From Bacillus pseudomycoides (GTDB taxonomy: Bacteria; Bacillota; Bacilli; Bacillales; Bacillaceae_G), in the NCBI RefSeq assembly GCF_002582035.1, contig NZ_NUQE01000036.1:137012-201011 (forward strand): DNA of 64,000 bases, given 5' to 3'. The notes beneath the pieces were generated by a model. It saw nothing but the letters and a program-made list of their open reading frames with translations. It searched no databases and was not told the DNA's origin. Below are positions 25,550-35,700 of this stretch, one piece after another; the stretch's first letter is position 1; every line of letters starts with the position of its first letter. A program made the translations under genes and the position numbers.

Positions 25550-26842
25550 TTACGGTACTAACCGGGTACAGTCTCTTGGAAAAGCGCTTGCTTCACGAAC
25601 ATTCGATAAGTTTAAAAATTTATATACAAGCCGTTCTAATCCAATGGCAAATCCACCGTGCGGCGGACATCCATAGCGGAATGTATCGATATAGGATTGA
25701 AAGTTTTCTACATTTAATCCCTTTTCTTCAAAAGAACGAACTAACATATTATAGTTATGAATGCGCTGCGCACCTGATGTAATTTCTAATCCTTTATACA
25801 GTAAATCAAAAGAGTCTGTGACAGAAGGATTCTCTTGATTTGGCATCGTATACATCGGACGTATTTCTTTCGGATAATGAGTGATAAAGACGAAATCGCT
25901 ATTGTATGTTTCTTTTACATACTTCCCAAGCAGTTTTTCTCCTTCTGAATCTAAATCGCCTATTGGTGATTCTTTTCGATACTCCTTTTGTAAAATGTTT
26001 TGCGCTTCCGTAACCGTTAATTTTGGAATGTCTGTAATAACTGGCATTTCAATTTGAAGCAACTGCAACTCCTTAGCACAACACTGCTGTACTTTTTCAA
26101 ACATATACCGAAGTACATCCGTTTCAAGCTTCATTACTTCATAAAAGTCTTCAATAAATGCAAGTTCGACGTCTAAGGAAATGTATTCGTTTAAATGACG
26201 AGATGAATTGTGATGTTCAGCGCGGTATACAGGTGCCACTTCAAAAACACGTTCTAATCCACCCGCCACCATCATCTGCTTATAAAACTGTGGTGATTGT
26301 GCTAAATATGCTTCTTTTTCAAAATATTGAAACTGAAATACATTTGCTCCGCCTTCCGCTCCTTGCGAAACAATTTTCGGTGTGAAAATCCTTGTAAAAT
26401 CATGTTGCAGTAAATATTCGCTAAAGGCATGTGTAAGCATTGATTGAATTGTAAAAATGGCTTGCACTCGTTCATGTCGAAGTGACAACGTTCGAGAATT
26501 TAACATTTGATCTAAACCAACTTGCAATTTCTTTTTATTCACTTCAAATGGAATCTGCTCTGCACCATTTATAAGCTGTATATCCTCAACTAATAATTCT
26601 ACTCCGAGTTCCGTTTTATCTGTCCCAATCACTTTTCCTATAACTTGCACAACACTTTCTACTTCTACCTTATATCCAGCCCATTCTTTTTCAAGTACAC
26701 ATTGCATGACGCCTGTTCGATCACGGAGTAATAAAAAGCTAATATTTCCGAGATGGCGAATTTTCTTCGCCCATCCTTGTAACACAACCGTTTCATGCGG
26801 TGTACATTCGCTAATAAGCGACCGCTTCGTCTGTTGACTCAT
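25550..26842 (-). CDS. aspS2: Archaeal-type aspartyl-tRNA synthetase (aspartate--tRNA(Asp/Asn) ligase), second copy
   Basis: 430 residues, class IIb synthetase without the bacterial GAD insertion, so archaeal/eukaryal type. N-terminal OB-fold anticodon domain (about 18-105), then the catalytic domain with motif 2 FEVAPVYRAEHHNSSRHLNEY and motif 3 GFAIGLERLVYKFL (about 402-415). Such enzymes charge tRNA-Asp and often also tRNA-Asn with aspartate, relying on GatCAB. Its transcript has an Asp-specific T-box and a short Asp/Asn-rich ORF that overlaps its start. AGGAGG lies eight bases before ATG 26842. AsnRS-like activity cannot be excluded. Confidence 0.88.
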   Translation of the reverse strand: MSQQTKRSLISECTPHETVVLQGWAKKIRHLGNISFLLLRDRTGVMQCVLEKEWAGYKVEVESVVQVIGKVIGTDKTELGVELLVEDIQLINGAEQIPFEVNKKKLQVGLDQMLNSRTLSLRHERVQAIFTIQSMLTHAFSEYLLQHDFTRIFTPKIVSQGAEGGANVFQFQYFEKEAYLAQSPQFYKQMMVAGGLERVFEVAPVYRAEHHNSSRHLNEYISLDVELAFIEDFYEVMKLETDVLRYMFEKVQQCCAKELQLLQIEMPVITDIPKLTVTEAQNILQKEYRKESPIGDLDSEGEKLLGKYVKETYNSDFVFITHYPKEIRPMYTMPNQENPSVTDSFDLLYKGLEITSGAQRIHNYNMLVRSFEEKGLNVENFQSYIDTFRYGCPPHGGFAIGLERLVYKFLNLSNVREASAFPRDCTRLVP

Positions 26843-26909
26843 ACATTCCGCCTCCTACTATTAATTGTATGATTGGATGTTTATTATTATCGTTGTCATC
26901 ATCATCCAC
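26811..26909 (-). CDS. Predicted 32-residue leader peptide rich in Asp/Asn, overlapping the aspS2 start
   Basis: AAAGGAGGTGA is seven bases before a GTG. The product begins MDDDDNDNNKHPIIQ, so residues 2-9 are eight consecutive Asp/Asn (GAT GAT GAT GAC AAC GAT AAT AAT). It continues through the aspS2 ribosome site and ends at TAG 26811-26813, 32 bases inside aspS2 in another frame. Placed directly after the T-box terminator of an Asp/Asn-tRNA synthetase, it looks like a regulatory leader: ribosome stalling on Asp or Asn codons would change access to the aspS2 start. Translation is unproven; a GAT-rich run alone could give this composition. Confidence 0.6.
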   Translation of the reverse strand: MDDDDNDNNKHPIIQLIVGGGMYESTDEAVAY

Positions 26910-26936
26910 GGCCGCTCACCTCCTTTCAAAGAATAC

Positions 26937-27176
26937 AAAAATCCGCCCCTATATAAGGGACGGATTTCACCGCGGTACCACCCAAATTGCCACATTGACC
27001 ACTTTTCGCCTGATAACGGTAGGTGCCGTTTACTTTTACTAGTTGTTCACGTTCAAAATAACGCTCACAGGTGTCTTTCCATCACGCTGCACCGCAATCT
27101 TCTCAGCTACCGATTGCTCTCTGTAGATCAGGTCACGATGTACTTTTCCTGCTCATCGCTTTTTATATTTACGGAA
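26937..27176 (-). ncRNA. T-box riboswitch of aspS2, Asp (GAC) specifier
   Basis: The minus strand carries the T-box core GGGTGGTACCGCGG (26970-26983) and a terminator AAATCCGTCCC/GGGGCGGATTTTT (26937-26967). Folding stem I gives GATGA K-turn, GCAGG/CCUGU, the AAAAGUA/GAAAGACA specifier loop and CAUC/GAUG; the codon before the final A is GAC (27073-27075). Uncharged tRNA-Asp should therefore favour readthrough into aspS2. Confidence 0.88.
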
Positions 27177-27177
27177 T

Positions 27178-27206
27178 ATTCTATCCTTTCAAATGACGAA
27201 ATGCAA
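27178..27206 (-). promoter_or_regulatory. Sigma-A promoter of aspS2
   Basis: TTGCAT (27201-27206), a 17-bp spacer and TAGAAT (27178-27183), directly before the T-box. Confidence 0.7.
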
Positions 27207-27328
27207 GTTGTTTTTCTTTATTTTTTTAAAATTAATTAGAAGAACTATCTCTCTTACTCCTTCTATTCATCCAATATTATTTTTTAGTTTATAAATTCCC
27301 CCCGCATGCATTACAATTCTTTTGTACA

Positions 27329-30300
27329 TCAAATATACTGCTCCACATACTTTTTAATGCTTATTAACTCTGGATCGTCCTCCATTATTTCTGCAAAATA
27401 GCCGCTTTCATCTTCTTGCAGTACGCGCTCTAATTCAGCAATCGCTTCTTCCTTTCGATTCAATATAGTTAAATAGCATGCTTTATTATATCTTGCATTC
27501 GAATGGGACTCATCAATCGATAATACATCATTCATGAGCTGTAAGGCTTTTTCCGTATCACCATTTAAATGATGAGAAATACCAAGCCCAATATATAGTT
27601 CATCCTCTTCTGGGTGATACTCTAATCCTTTCTCTAATACAGCAATTGCTTCCCGGTAACGCCCTTGTTTATTGTAAAGAGCACCTAAATGCAGAAAACT
27701 ACCACTGATCATCGGAACATCCTCTGCTAAAGCGCGAAGAATATGTTCCCCTTCTTCTTCCTTGTGTAAATCCAGTAATATCGTGCCTTGTAAGATTCGA
27801 ATCGGTGCGTCCATCGGCCTTTCTTCCAGAATGTACTCCGTTTCACGCAATGCTTCTTGCAGCCATACCTTATTTTCATCTGCATGTTCTAAAAGTAGCA
27901 TAACAAGTTGATGTGCGACTTCATAATTCCAATGATTTTTGAGCGACTTACGCAATATTTCTAGTGCATCATCAATGAAATTAGCATTTACGTAAAAATG
28001 GGAAAATCGCTGTACTGCCGCATTGTTTTTTTGATCTAGGCGGATTGCAGTCTCATAAAGGTCGATAATAGAAGTAATAGAAAGTACACCTTGCGCACGG
28101 TTTCGAATGCGGCGATACATTTTTGTGAAAAATGCTCCTGTTTGTTCTTCATGCTCCATCTGTTCAATAAATTTTTGTTCAAGTGCAGAAGCTGCATACA
28201 TAAACGCATAACTTTTTTCTTCATTTGATATTTTCAAATCAGCTAAACTCTCACTTATACCTTTTCTTTGCGTTCGCAATCCATCTATATACGTTGCATA
28301 CGCTTCTTCATTGTGAACATTTTGCATGATCAACTTGGCGATGATATGCAAGCCTTCTTTCTCGTGGGAAGCGAGTAATATTTTCGCATAATGATGTAAT
28401 ATCTCTTCATGATCATTTTCCTGTGTAAGCGCCTGTTCTACATAAGCACGTTCTTTCTGTCCATCACCAGATGCACCGTACACATATGCAAGACTATTCA
28501 AACGCCATGATTCAGAAACAATACCTTTCTTTTTGTTTAAAACCACAATGAGCTCCTCATGACGCCCAACTTTTACTGATATATGCGCTAAATGTTCCAT
28601 ATTTACTAATAGAGGTGCATTTTTACAACCTTCAAACATATGATGCTGCTCTTTTGCTATATCTTCTTCAACAAAATAGATTTCAGCTAATTTCAAATGA
28701 GCAATAGCGAATATAGAATCTCGTTTTACACATTTCAAATAAGCCTTCTTTGCTTCTTCCCATTCTTCCAATGCCTTATATACTTCTCCCAGCCTAAAAT
28801 GAGGGAATGTATCTTCAGTCATCTGCACCGCTCGCTCATAAAGCTGAATGGATTTTATATAATTTCCAGCCGACTCCTGTAATATGCCTAAATAACACAT
28901 ATAATCTATATTACTGCTATCTTTTTCAACTAAAGTATTTAAAAACGAAATCCCTCTTTGCAAAAATGGTGTATCTTCTAGCTGCGTTACATACATTTCT
29001 AGTGCATCTCGGAAATTATTTTGTATACAAACGATTCCTTCTTCCATTATCGTAAAAGCTGATTCCACTTCCCTTTGCTCTATGTTTTGATCCATAGCAG
29101 CATTCCATAATATTTTCCCGGCATTAATAAGGAAGTCGCTCTCTTCAGCAAACTGTTCTTTCAAGCTAAAAATATATTGTTTTCCAGCTTCATAGCTCCC
29201 TTGTTTTATGTAGACTTCACTTATCCCTATATGACAAGATGCATCTTTCTCATCATGTTGAAGCCCTATTTCATACATTTTCTGTGCTTTTTCATATTGC
29301 TCCCGTCCTAAATAAAAGTCTCCTAATTTCGCATATAATGCAGCGGATTGGACATCATTTTGCATGCCTTCCAATAAAACCTCTTCTGCTTTTCTTTCAT
29401 CATCTAATTCTGCTTCATAAATATCAGCTAACATGATATATGGAAGCGGAAGTTGATGATCTAATTCCTTGCCGATGCGAAATCCGCGAATTGCCGCTCT
29501 TAACTTTCCTAATTTATAAGCACACCTTGCACGCTCACACCATACATATCCGTCTCGTTTATATTGTTTTAACAACGTAGTAAACACTTCATATGCTTCT
29601 TCGTCCCGGTCTGCATCCATTAAAATAAGGGCATGATTTGCGAAAACAAAACGATCTTCGTGACGACCCACTGCAATAGACGAATACTTTAGAGCCAGTT
29701 CTAAATCATCTAAATACATATATCCAATTGCCATATAACTCCAAGCTACCGGCTGGTCAGGGTCTAGCTGGAGCGACGTACGAAAACTGGCAATCATATC
29801 ATGATAACGAGACTCATCCAGCGCAATGCGTCCCTCAATAAAATGATAGAATGGATTAGCAATTTTATGCTTCACTTGTTCTAATACTGTATATGCTTGT
29901 TCCAATTCTTCAATACGCACAAAGCATTGCGCAGCATGAAGTTTCACATAATCCGATTCTGGATAAGCGTGTAAAGCACGCCTCGCACATCTATATACAA
30001 ACTCCTTTCCATCTTGTAAATCTAAATGCTTAATTGCATATAACCATGTATAAGGATTTTCTTTATGCTCGTGTAAGAGTCTTAACAAATCTTCCACGTC
30101 GTCATGTTCGGCAAATTCCATTTGATCTGTTAACGAAAAAATGCGGCGGAAATACAAATCATCATCTTCACATAAAAAAGAAAGGAGATCATTTTTCTCT
30201 TTTGTAACAATCGCGATGGATAAATAATTTGTATTTAAATATTGCTTCGCAAATTCTTCATATGTGACAAGAATACGCTCTGCAAAATTTGGATCTTGAA

Positions 30301-31537
30301 TATATAAAACTTGCAGCTGATCGTTATAACCGACTAATAATTGCACATGTGAAACATGATCTATATCGACACTAAGCAAAATCGGAACATTAGCATCGAT
30401 AAATTTTTTATACGTGTCTACTGTACCGACAAAAAAACGACTTTTATAACCAATCGATTCTACATATTCAACTGTTTTGGACAACTTCGATCCTATTCCA
30501 TCAAAAATATGCTTAGCAATTTCATCTTGCGTTTCGTGCTTTCCAAACAGCTTCAAGATCATTTCTATACTTGCAGGCACGCAATAATTATCTTTCTGCA
30601 CGACAGGGGTAATCGGTAACATTACTTCTTTTTTATCATCAAATCGTAGTGCGTTGTGATATGGTGAATCTTTTAAACTATTCTCATTTTCTAGCAATGT
30701 TTGCAGCGTAGCCTGATCACCTTTCGTATAATAGATTTCTACCAAAATTTGCGAGAAATACGATTGATAACTATGAAATGGCAACAACTTTTGAGCTTTA
30801 TGTAAAACTCGGCTCAACTCATCATATGCTTTTTTATCATATAATCTTTTTATCTTTTCTAAATAAAAGAACGGAACTTGTGGAAAATTCCTCATCGCTT
30901 CCGTAATGATTTGTAATGATTTGTTATGTTCTCCTTTCATGGAATGCAACTCGGCAAATAAATATGTTGACGTATCTGCACATTCCTCACAATTCATTCC
31001 TTTTCGCAATACTTCTTCTGCTTTCAGCCAATCGCCTTTAAATAAATAAAAGTAGCCCCACTTATCAAAAATAGGAATCTCACTTAACTCTTCTGCTTTC
31101 TTCATATATGTATATGCTTCTTCATAACGGCGCATTTCAAGTATGCAACGTGCCAATACAAAATATGCTTTTGCAAGATGCTCTTTTTCAGCAGTCGTAC
31201 CTTCTTTTTGCAATGCCTCTTTTAACAGATCTTCTGCATCTAATGATTTCCGTTCATCAATTAAATCATCACAAAACCAAGTAAGCGTACGAAAGCTTTT
31301 AAAACGACGATGCGCATATCGTACTACAAATCTACTATAAGATGGCATCAAGCCTTCATCAAACAATTGAATAAGTGTATAAAAATCTTCTTCTGAAGAA
31401 ATTGTGCCTAACCACTCTTTCAAGTATGAAAGGGATTTTTTCGATCTTATTTCCTCAATTTCTTTTTGAATTTCTGATATACCATTTAAAAATTCCTTCT
31501 TTTTCACATATACTCGTAATTTCTCCAAGTCTCGCAT
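27329..31537 (-). CDS. Giant TPR protein with an embedded C39-like cysteine peptidase domain
   Basis: 1402 residues, no signal peptide or membrane segment, so cytosolic. Residues about 90-300 are TPR-like helices. Residues about 308-445 form a C39-type papain-fold domain: oxyanion Gln314, catalytic Cys319 (in NYCVPAS), His394 or His397 (DHVSHVQLLVGY) and Asp415 (YIQDPNF). The remaining ~900 residues are dense tetratricopeptide repeats. ATG 31537 is chosen because GGAGTG lies just upstream; the frame extends eight codons further without a ribosome site. It is a lone gene between aspS2 and ileS2. C39 relatives cleave leader peptides or isopeptides; here the substrate and partners are unknown. 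Confidence 0.82.
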   Translation of the reverse strand: MRDLEKLRVYVKKKEFLNGISEIQKEIEEIRSKKSLSYLKEWLGTISSEEDFYTLIQLFDEGLMPSYSRFVVRYAHRRFKSFRTLTWFCDDLIDERKSLDAEDLLKEALQKEGTTAEKEHLAKAYFVLARCILEMRRYEEAYTYMKKAEELSEIPIFDKWGYFYLFKGDWLKAEEVLRKGMNCEECADTSTYLFAELHSMKGEHNKSLQIITEAMRNFPQVPFFYLEKIKRLYDKKAYDELSRVLHKAQKLLPFHSYQSYFSQILVEIYYTKGDQATLQTLLENENSLKDSPYHNALRFDDKKEVMLPITPVVQKDNYCVPASIEMILKLFGKHETQDEIAKHIFDGIGSKLSKTVEYVESIGYKSRFFVGTVDTYKKFIDANVPILLSVDIDHVSHVQLLVGYNDQLQVLYIQDPNFAERILVTYEEFAKQYLNTNYLSIAIVTKEKNDLLSFLCEDDDLYFRRIFSLTDQMEFAEHDDVEDLLRLLHEHKENPYTWLYAIKHLDLQDGKEFVYRCARRALHAYPESDYVKLHAAQCFVRIEELEQAYTVLEQVKHKIANPFYHFIEGRIALDESRYHDMIASFRTSLQLDPDQPVAWSYMAIGYMYLDDLELALKYSSIAVGRHEDRFVFANHALILMDADRDEEAYEVFTTLLKQYKRDGYVWCERARCAYKLGKLRAAIRGFRIGKELDHQLPLPYIMLADIYEAELDDERKAEEVLLEGMQNDVQSAALYAKLGDFYLGREQYEKAQKMYEIGLQHDEKDASCHIGISEVYIKQGSYEAGKQYIFSLKEQFAEESDFLINAGKILWNAAMDQNIEQREVESAFTIMEEGIVCIQNNFRDALEMYVTQLEDTPFLQRGISFLNTLVEKDSSNIDYMCYLGILQESAGNYIKSIQLYERAVQMTEDTFPHFRLGEVYKALEEWEEAKKAYLKCVKRDSIFAIAHLKLAEIYFVEEDIAKEQHHMFEGCKNAPLLVNMEHLAHISVKVGRHEELIVVLNKKKGIVSESWRLNSLAYVYGASGDGQKERAYVEQALTQENDHEEILHHYAKILLASHEKEGLHIIAKLIMQNVHNEEAYATYIDGLRTQRKGISESLADLKISNEEKSYAFMYAASALEQKFIEQMEHEEQTGAFFTKMYRRIRNRAQGVLSITSIIDLYETAIRLDQKNNAAVQRFSHFYVNANFIDDALEILRKSLKNHWNYEVAHQLVMLLLEHADENKVWLQEALRETEYILEERPMDAPIRILQGTILLDLHKEEEGEHILRALAEDVPMISGSFLHLGALYNKQGRYREAIAVLEKGLEYHPEEDELYIGLGISHHLNGDTEKALQLMNDVLSIDESHSNARYNKACYLTILNRKEEAIAELERVLQEDESGYFAEIMEDDPELISIKKYVEQYI

Positions 31538-31615
31538 CTTTTCACTCCATTCTTTTTTCATAATTTTATATATTAGCTATAGAACTTACAATGTTTTTTC
31601 ACAGTTTTTTTAAAA

Positions 31616-31646
31616 GAAAAAACAGAGCGTACACTCTGTTTTTTCT
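31616..31646. terminator. Terminator after ileS2
   Basis: AGAAAAAACAGAG/CTCTGTTTTTTCT stem around CGTACA, four bases before the ileS2 stop. Confidence 0.85.
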
Positions 31647-31650
31647 TATC

Positions 31651-34600
31651 TTATATTTCGTTCACTCTAAGATTAATCAATACCTGCTTATTTCCTACTT
31701 GGACTTGTTTTACTTGTTGTATCGATTCCTTGATGAATAATTGTTTCATGAGTAAGTTTTCTTGCAGTAATTCTTTATACTTCATAATTACATATTGTAA
31801 TTCCTCGTTACATTGAACTTCAATGTCTACCCGTAAATTTACTGGTAAATTTAATTGTTTTCGATACTCCTGCACAGCGCGAATAAATTCTCGCGCCATT
31901 CCCTCCTGTAGCAACTCATTCGTTACATTCGTATCCATCATGACAGTATATAATCCGTTCGTAGCATCAGCAAATCCTGCTTTCGGCACTTTTTCAACAA
32001 GCACATCGTCTAATGTTACAGTGACAGCTTCTCCAGACAGCAATTGACACGTTGCTTGTTCACTGTTTATAAACGCATTTACTTCTTCACTAGATAAATT
32101 TTGCAGCCAATTATTTACCGTATTGAGTTGCTTTCCAAATTTCGGTCCTGCTTGTTTAAAGTTTAGTTTTAACCGATATGACATATAACCCGCTTCGCTA
32201 TGTTCGACTGTAACTTCTTTCACATTAAGTTCATCCATTACAATCTCTTTATAGGAATCCCAATCCATTTCTTGCTTTGTATGCTCAAATACAACGAATT
32301 TTGCTAATGGCTGTTTTACTTTTAAAGTATGTTGATTGCGAATACTACGTCCGAGCTCAACTACTTGTAAAACAGCTGCCATCTCTTTTTCAAGCTGTGT
32401 ATGAATTAACGTTTCATCCAATACTGGATAATCTGTTAAATGAACGCTGCTACCTTCTAAATTCAAATGAATATCCTCTGCTAAAAATGGTGTAAACGGT
32501 GCAAGCAGCTTACTAATTGTCACAAGCACTCCATGTAGCGTATCATATGCCGCTGCTTTTTCAGCATTCATACCAGATGCCCAAAAACGACTGCGGGAAC
32601 GTCTTACATACCAATTACTCACTTCTTCAACGAATAATGCTATTTCACGAGCAGCTGTTGTAAATTGATAATCTTCTAAAGCCATGCTCACTTTTTGAAT
32701 CGTACTATGCAATCTTGATAATACCCATTCATCCAATTTTGTTTTCTTTGTACTATATTCCTGTTTTGGATTGTATCCATCTAAATCCGCGTATAGCACA
32801 TAAAAGCTATATACATTTAACAACGTATCAACTAGTTTCGACTTTGCCTCTTGTACAGTTCGTTCTGAAAATCGCTTCGGATTCCACGGAGCACTATCTA
32901 CAAGAAGGGCCCACCGCAACGCATCCGCTCCAAATTTCTCTACTAAATCTACTGGGTCTAACGCATTCCCTTTACTTTTTGACATCTTTTGTCCATTTTC
33001 ATCTAACACATGTCCAAGTGATAATACACGCTTATATGGTGCTCTGCCAGTGTACAGTGTAGACACCGCAAGTAAGCTATAAAACCACCCGCGCGTCTGA
33101 TCAATTCCTTCAGCAATAACATCCGCTGGAAATTGTTCTTCAAATAACTCCTTATTTTCAAATGGATAATGATACTGTGCAAATGGCATCGAACCGCTAT
33201 CAAACCAAACATCAATAACTTCCGGCGTCCGCTTCATCGTTTCGCCGCATTTAGAACATTTTACTTTTACTTCATCCACATATGGCTTATGCAGTTCAAT
33301 TTTTTCATCTACAGCGTCAGTTGCACAACGTCTTAGCTCTTCGATGCTTTTCGGTGCAAATTGATGATCACAAGTACCGCACTCCCAAACATTAAGCGGT
33401 GTACCCCAATATCGATTTCGGCTAATATTCCAATCGACCATATTTTCTAAAAAGTTACCAAACCGGCCATGTTGAATATGCTCCGGGTACCATGATACTT
33501 CATTATTATTTTGTAAAAATTGTTCTTTTAAAGCAGTTGTTCGAATGAACCAACTTTCATTTGCGTAATACAATAGCGGTGAATCACAGCGCCAACAATG
33601 CGGATAACTATGCTCATACTTCTCTTTATGATAAAGAAGACCATGTTCAGCTAAATAGCGAACAATATCAACATCACACTCTTTTACAAATTTCCCTTGT
33701 AAAAAAGGAACATCAGATGTGTATTCTCCTTTCTCGTTTACAACATTCACAAATGATAAACCATGTTCTTGGACAACTTTATAATCATCCTCCCCGTAAG
33801 CAGGCGCGATATGCACAATTCCTGTACCACTATGCGCAGTGACAAAATCAGCACTTACAATACAATGACCATTTGTAACTTCCGCAAACTGAAATGGCGG
33901 TACATAAGAACGTCCGGTCAACTCGCTTCCTTTGTGAACAGATAACACTTTATATTCCTGCTGCAATACATCTTTCGCTAACTCTTTCGCAACAATATAA
34001 ACATTTTCTCCCTGCTGTGCCCGAACATATTCCATCTCTGGATGAACCGCTAACGCTACATTAGCTGGAAGCGTCCACGGAGTTGTTGTCCATCCGAGTA
34101 CGTACTCGTTTTTCCGATCTGCAAGCTGAAATTTAACGATAGCACTTAAATCCTTCACTGTTTTATACCCTTGCGCGACTTCATGTGAGCTTAATGATGT
34201 TTGACAACTTGGGCAATAAGGAGAAACACGGTGCCCTTTATATAGCAACCCTTTTTCATGAATTGTTCCAAGAATATGCCAAACACTTTCGATATAAGAA
34301 TTATCTAATGTGATGTACGGCGCATCCATGTCAACCCAATAACCGATACTCTCTGTAAATTCACGCCACTGCTTTTCATACGTAAATACACTTTCTTTAC
34401 ATTTTGCAAGAAAGGCTTCTACACCGTACTTTTCAATATCATGTTTACCAGAAATACCAAGCTGTTTTTCAACGCCTAATTCCACCGGTAATCCATGTGT
34501 ATCCCATCCAGCCTTACGCAGCACTTTATAGCCTGTCATCGTTTTATATCTTGCAACCAAATCTTTAATGGTCCGCCCTAGTGCATGCCCAACGTGCGGA

Positions 34601-34755
34601 AGTCCATTCGCAGTTGGCGGTCCTTCATAAAATACGAAAGATTGTGCACCTTCACGATTTCGAATCGATTGTATAAAGGTATCCTGTTCATTCCATTGCT
34701 TACGAATTCGTGCTTCTCTCCTTACAGCTAATTCTTTCACATCTACCTTCTTCAT
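31651..34755 (-). CDS. ileS2: Isoleucyl-tRNA synthetase, type 2 (second copy)
   Basis: 1034 residues, class Ia. HIGH-type motif PHVGH (His54-His57 in [19 protein letters not shown]), KMSKSKGN for ATP, a large CP1 editing domain with [17 protein letters not shown], and an anticodon-binding C-terminal half. The [10 protein letters not shown] form and length mark the eukaryotic-like IleRS2 class, which is known to tolerate mupirocin (pseudomonic acid) better than IleRS1. Controlled by its own Ile T-box. The chromosomal ileS1 should be elsewhere. AAGGAGTGATTGTAG precedes the ATG. Confidence 0.93.
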   Translation of the reverse strand: MKKVDVKELAVRREARIRKQWNEQDTFIQSIRNREGAQSFVFYEGPPTANGLPHVGHALGRTIKDLVARYKTMTGYKVLRKAGWDTHGLPVELGVEKQLGISGKHDIEKYGVEAFLAKCKESVFTYEKQWREFTESIGYWVDMDAPYITLDNSYIESVWHILGTIHEKGLLYKGHRVSPYCPSCQTSLSSHEVAQGYKTVKDLSAIVKFQLADRKNEYVLGWTTTPWTLPANVALAVHPEMEYVRAQQGENVYIVAKELAKDVLQQEYKVLSVHKGSELTGRSYVPPFQFAEVTNGHCIVSADFVTAHSGTGIVHIAPAYGEDDYKVVQEHGLSFVNVVNEKGEYTSDVPFLQGKFVKECDVDIVRYLAEHGLLYHKEKYEHSYPHCWRCDSPLLYYANESWFIRTTALKEQFLQNNNEVSWYPEHIQHGRFGNFLENMVDWNISRNRYWGTPLNVWECGTCDHQFAPKSIEELRRCATDAVDEKIELHKPYVDEVKVKCSKCGETMKRTPEVIDVWFDSGSMPFAQYHYPFENKELFEEQFPADVIAEGIDQTRGWFYSLLAVSTLYTGRAPYKRVLSLGHVLDENGQKMSKSKGNALDPVDLVEKFGADALRWALLVDSAPWNPKRFSERTVQEAKSKLVDTLLNVYSFYVLYADLDGYNPKQEYSTKKTKLDEWVLSRLHSTIQKVSMALEDYQFTTAAREIALFVEEVSNWYVRRSRSRFWASGMNAEKAAAYDTLHGVLVTISKLLAPFTPFLAEDIHLNLEGSSVHLTDYPVLDETLIHTQLEKEMAAVLQVVELGRSIRNQHTLKVKQPLAKFVVFEHTKQEMDWDSYKEIVMDELNVKEVTVEHSEAGYMSYRLKLNFKQAGPKFGKQLNTVNNWLQNLSSEEVNAFINSEQATCQLLSGEAVTVTLDDVLVEKVPKAGFADATNGLYTVMMDTNVTNELLQEGMAREFIRAVQEYRKQLNLPVNLRVDIEVQCNEELQYVIMKYKELLQENLLMKQLFIKESIQQVKQVQVGNKQVLINLRVNEI

Positions 34756-34793
34756 CTACAATCACTCCTTAAGAAATAATTAAAAGTACACAA

Positions 34794-35045
34794 AAAAACC
34801 GTCCCTATCATTAGGGACGGGTTTACCCGCGCTACCACCCTACTTCTATTGATTAATCGTTCATCAATAGCACTCAGCAACGTACAATCATACGCGTTCC
34901 TTGTAACGGTAGACAACCGTTCGAACTTACTATGTTCAGTTCGACTCCTCGGAGATGATTTTCAAACATATACCGAACACCGGTTTTCAGCAAAGCACCG
35001 GCTCTCTGGGGAACAGTGATATATTTTACTCTTTCTCGTCATCAG
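34794..35045 (-). ncRNA. T-box riboswitch of ileS2, Ile (AUC) specifier
   Basis: Core AGGGTGGTAGCGCGGG (34826-34841) and terminator CCGTCCCTA/TAGGGACGG with a long T-run (34794-34822). Stem I pairs CGAGA with UCUC(C) around AAGAGUA/GAAAAUCA, placing codon AUC at 34957-34959. The core has GGTAGCGCG instead of GGTACCGCG. Confidence 0.9.
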
Positions 35046-35069
35046 ATTTGTATACTTTTATTAACAGTT

Positions 35070-35099
35070 ATTTTATTCCAATACAATATTAATTGTCAA
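35070..35099 (-). promoter_or_regulatory. Sigma-A promoter of ileS2
   Basis: TTGACA (35094-35099), 18-bp spacer, TAAAAT (35070-35075), just upstream of the T-box. Confidence 0.72.
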
Positions 35100-35310
35100 C
35101 TAATTTAGAATATTTTTTCTCAATCTATATTTATACATTTAATTTTTATCTTTACTACCCTTTTTTATTCCACATCAATTGGAACGTTGCATGAATAGCA
35201 GAATGTCGCATGGTTAAACTACTGAAAGAACTAAAACATTTACTATCACGAAAACATTGTACAATTCATACTTACAGTACTAGATTTTAAAACGAAATGG
35301 TGGTGTTTTT

Positions 35311-35547
35311 ATGGCAGATTTTTTAGAACCGATTGATTATGAAACAGGTACAGCAATTCAAACTTTTAACATCATCGAAACAAATGCTACTCCTGATGGA
35401 TATGAAGTTCTATTGGATATTGATTTAGATAGTGGTTACGAATTAGAAAAAGTAAAAATGAAAATTACCTTTGAAGAATTAGCGGGATACGAAACAACTG
35501 ATATTCATGAAGGAGTAAAGTATGCTTTAGGATTTTTTAATAAGTAA
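35311..35547 (+). CDS. Small acidic protein of unknown function
   Basis: 78 residues, strongly acidic, no membrane segment or signal peptide, no family I recognise. The alternating pattern DGYEVLLDIDLDSGYELEKVKMKITFEEL suggests a small beta-rich fold. GGTGGTG lies before the ATG. It is the only plus-strand gene among the synthetases and has its own terminator. It may simply be an unrelated cytosolic protein. Confidence 0.7.
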   Translation: MADFLEPIDYETGTAIQTFNIIETNATPDGYEVLLDIDLDSGYELEKVKMKITFEELAGYETTDIHEGVKYALGFFNK

Positions 35548-35596
35548 CTGTATGATAACTGGTACTTTTGAATACCGTTTCTAAAGGTATTTCTAT

Positions 35597-35629
35597 AAGA
35601 TTGAGCTGCCTTGATAGCAGCTCAATCTT
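35597..35629 (+). terminator. Terminator of the small acidic protein gene
   Basis: AAGATTGAGCTGC/GCAGCTCAATCTT perfect 13-bp stem. Confidence 0.88.
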
Positions 35630-35700
35630 ATTTAAGTACCTGTTAAACATTTTTCACATTTCTTTTATACTACTTTATTTTACATACTCTTTTATGTCTT

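Noticed and set aside
27042-27048. GAACAAC in the aspS2 leader as an Asn specifier
   Set aside because: It lies outside stem I as folded; the true specifier loop with AGUA/GAA arms and flanking helices places GAC at 27073-27075.
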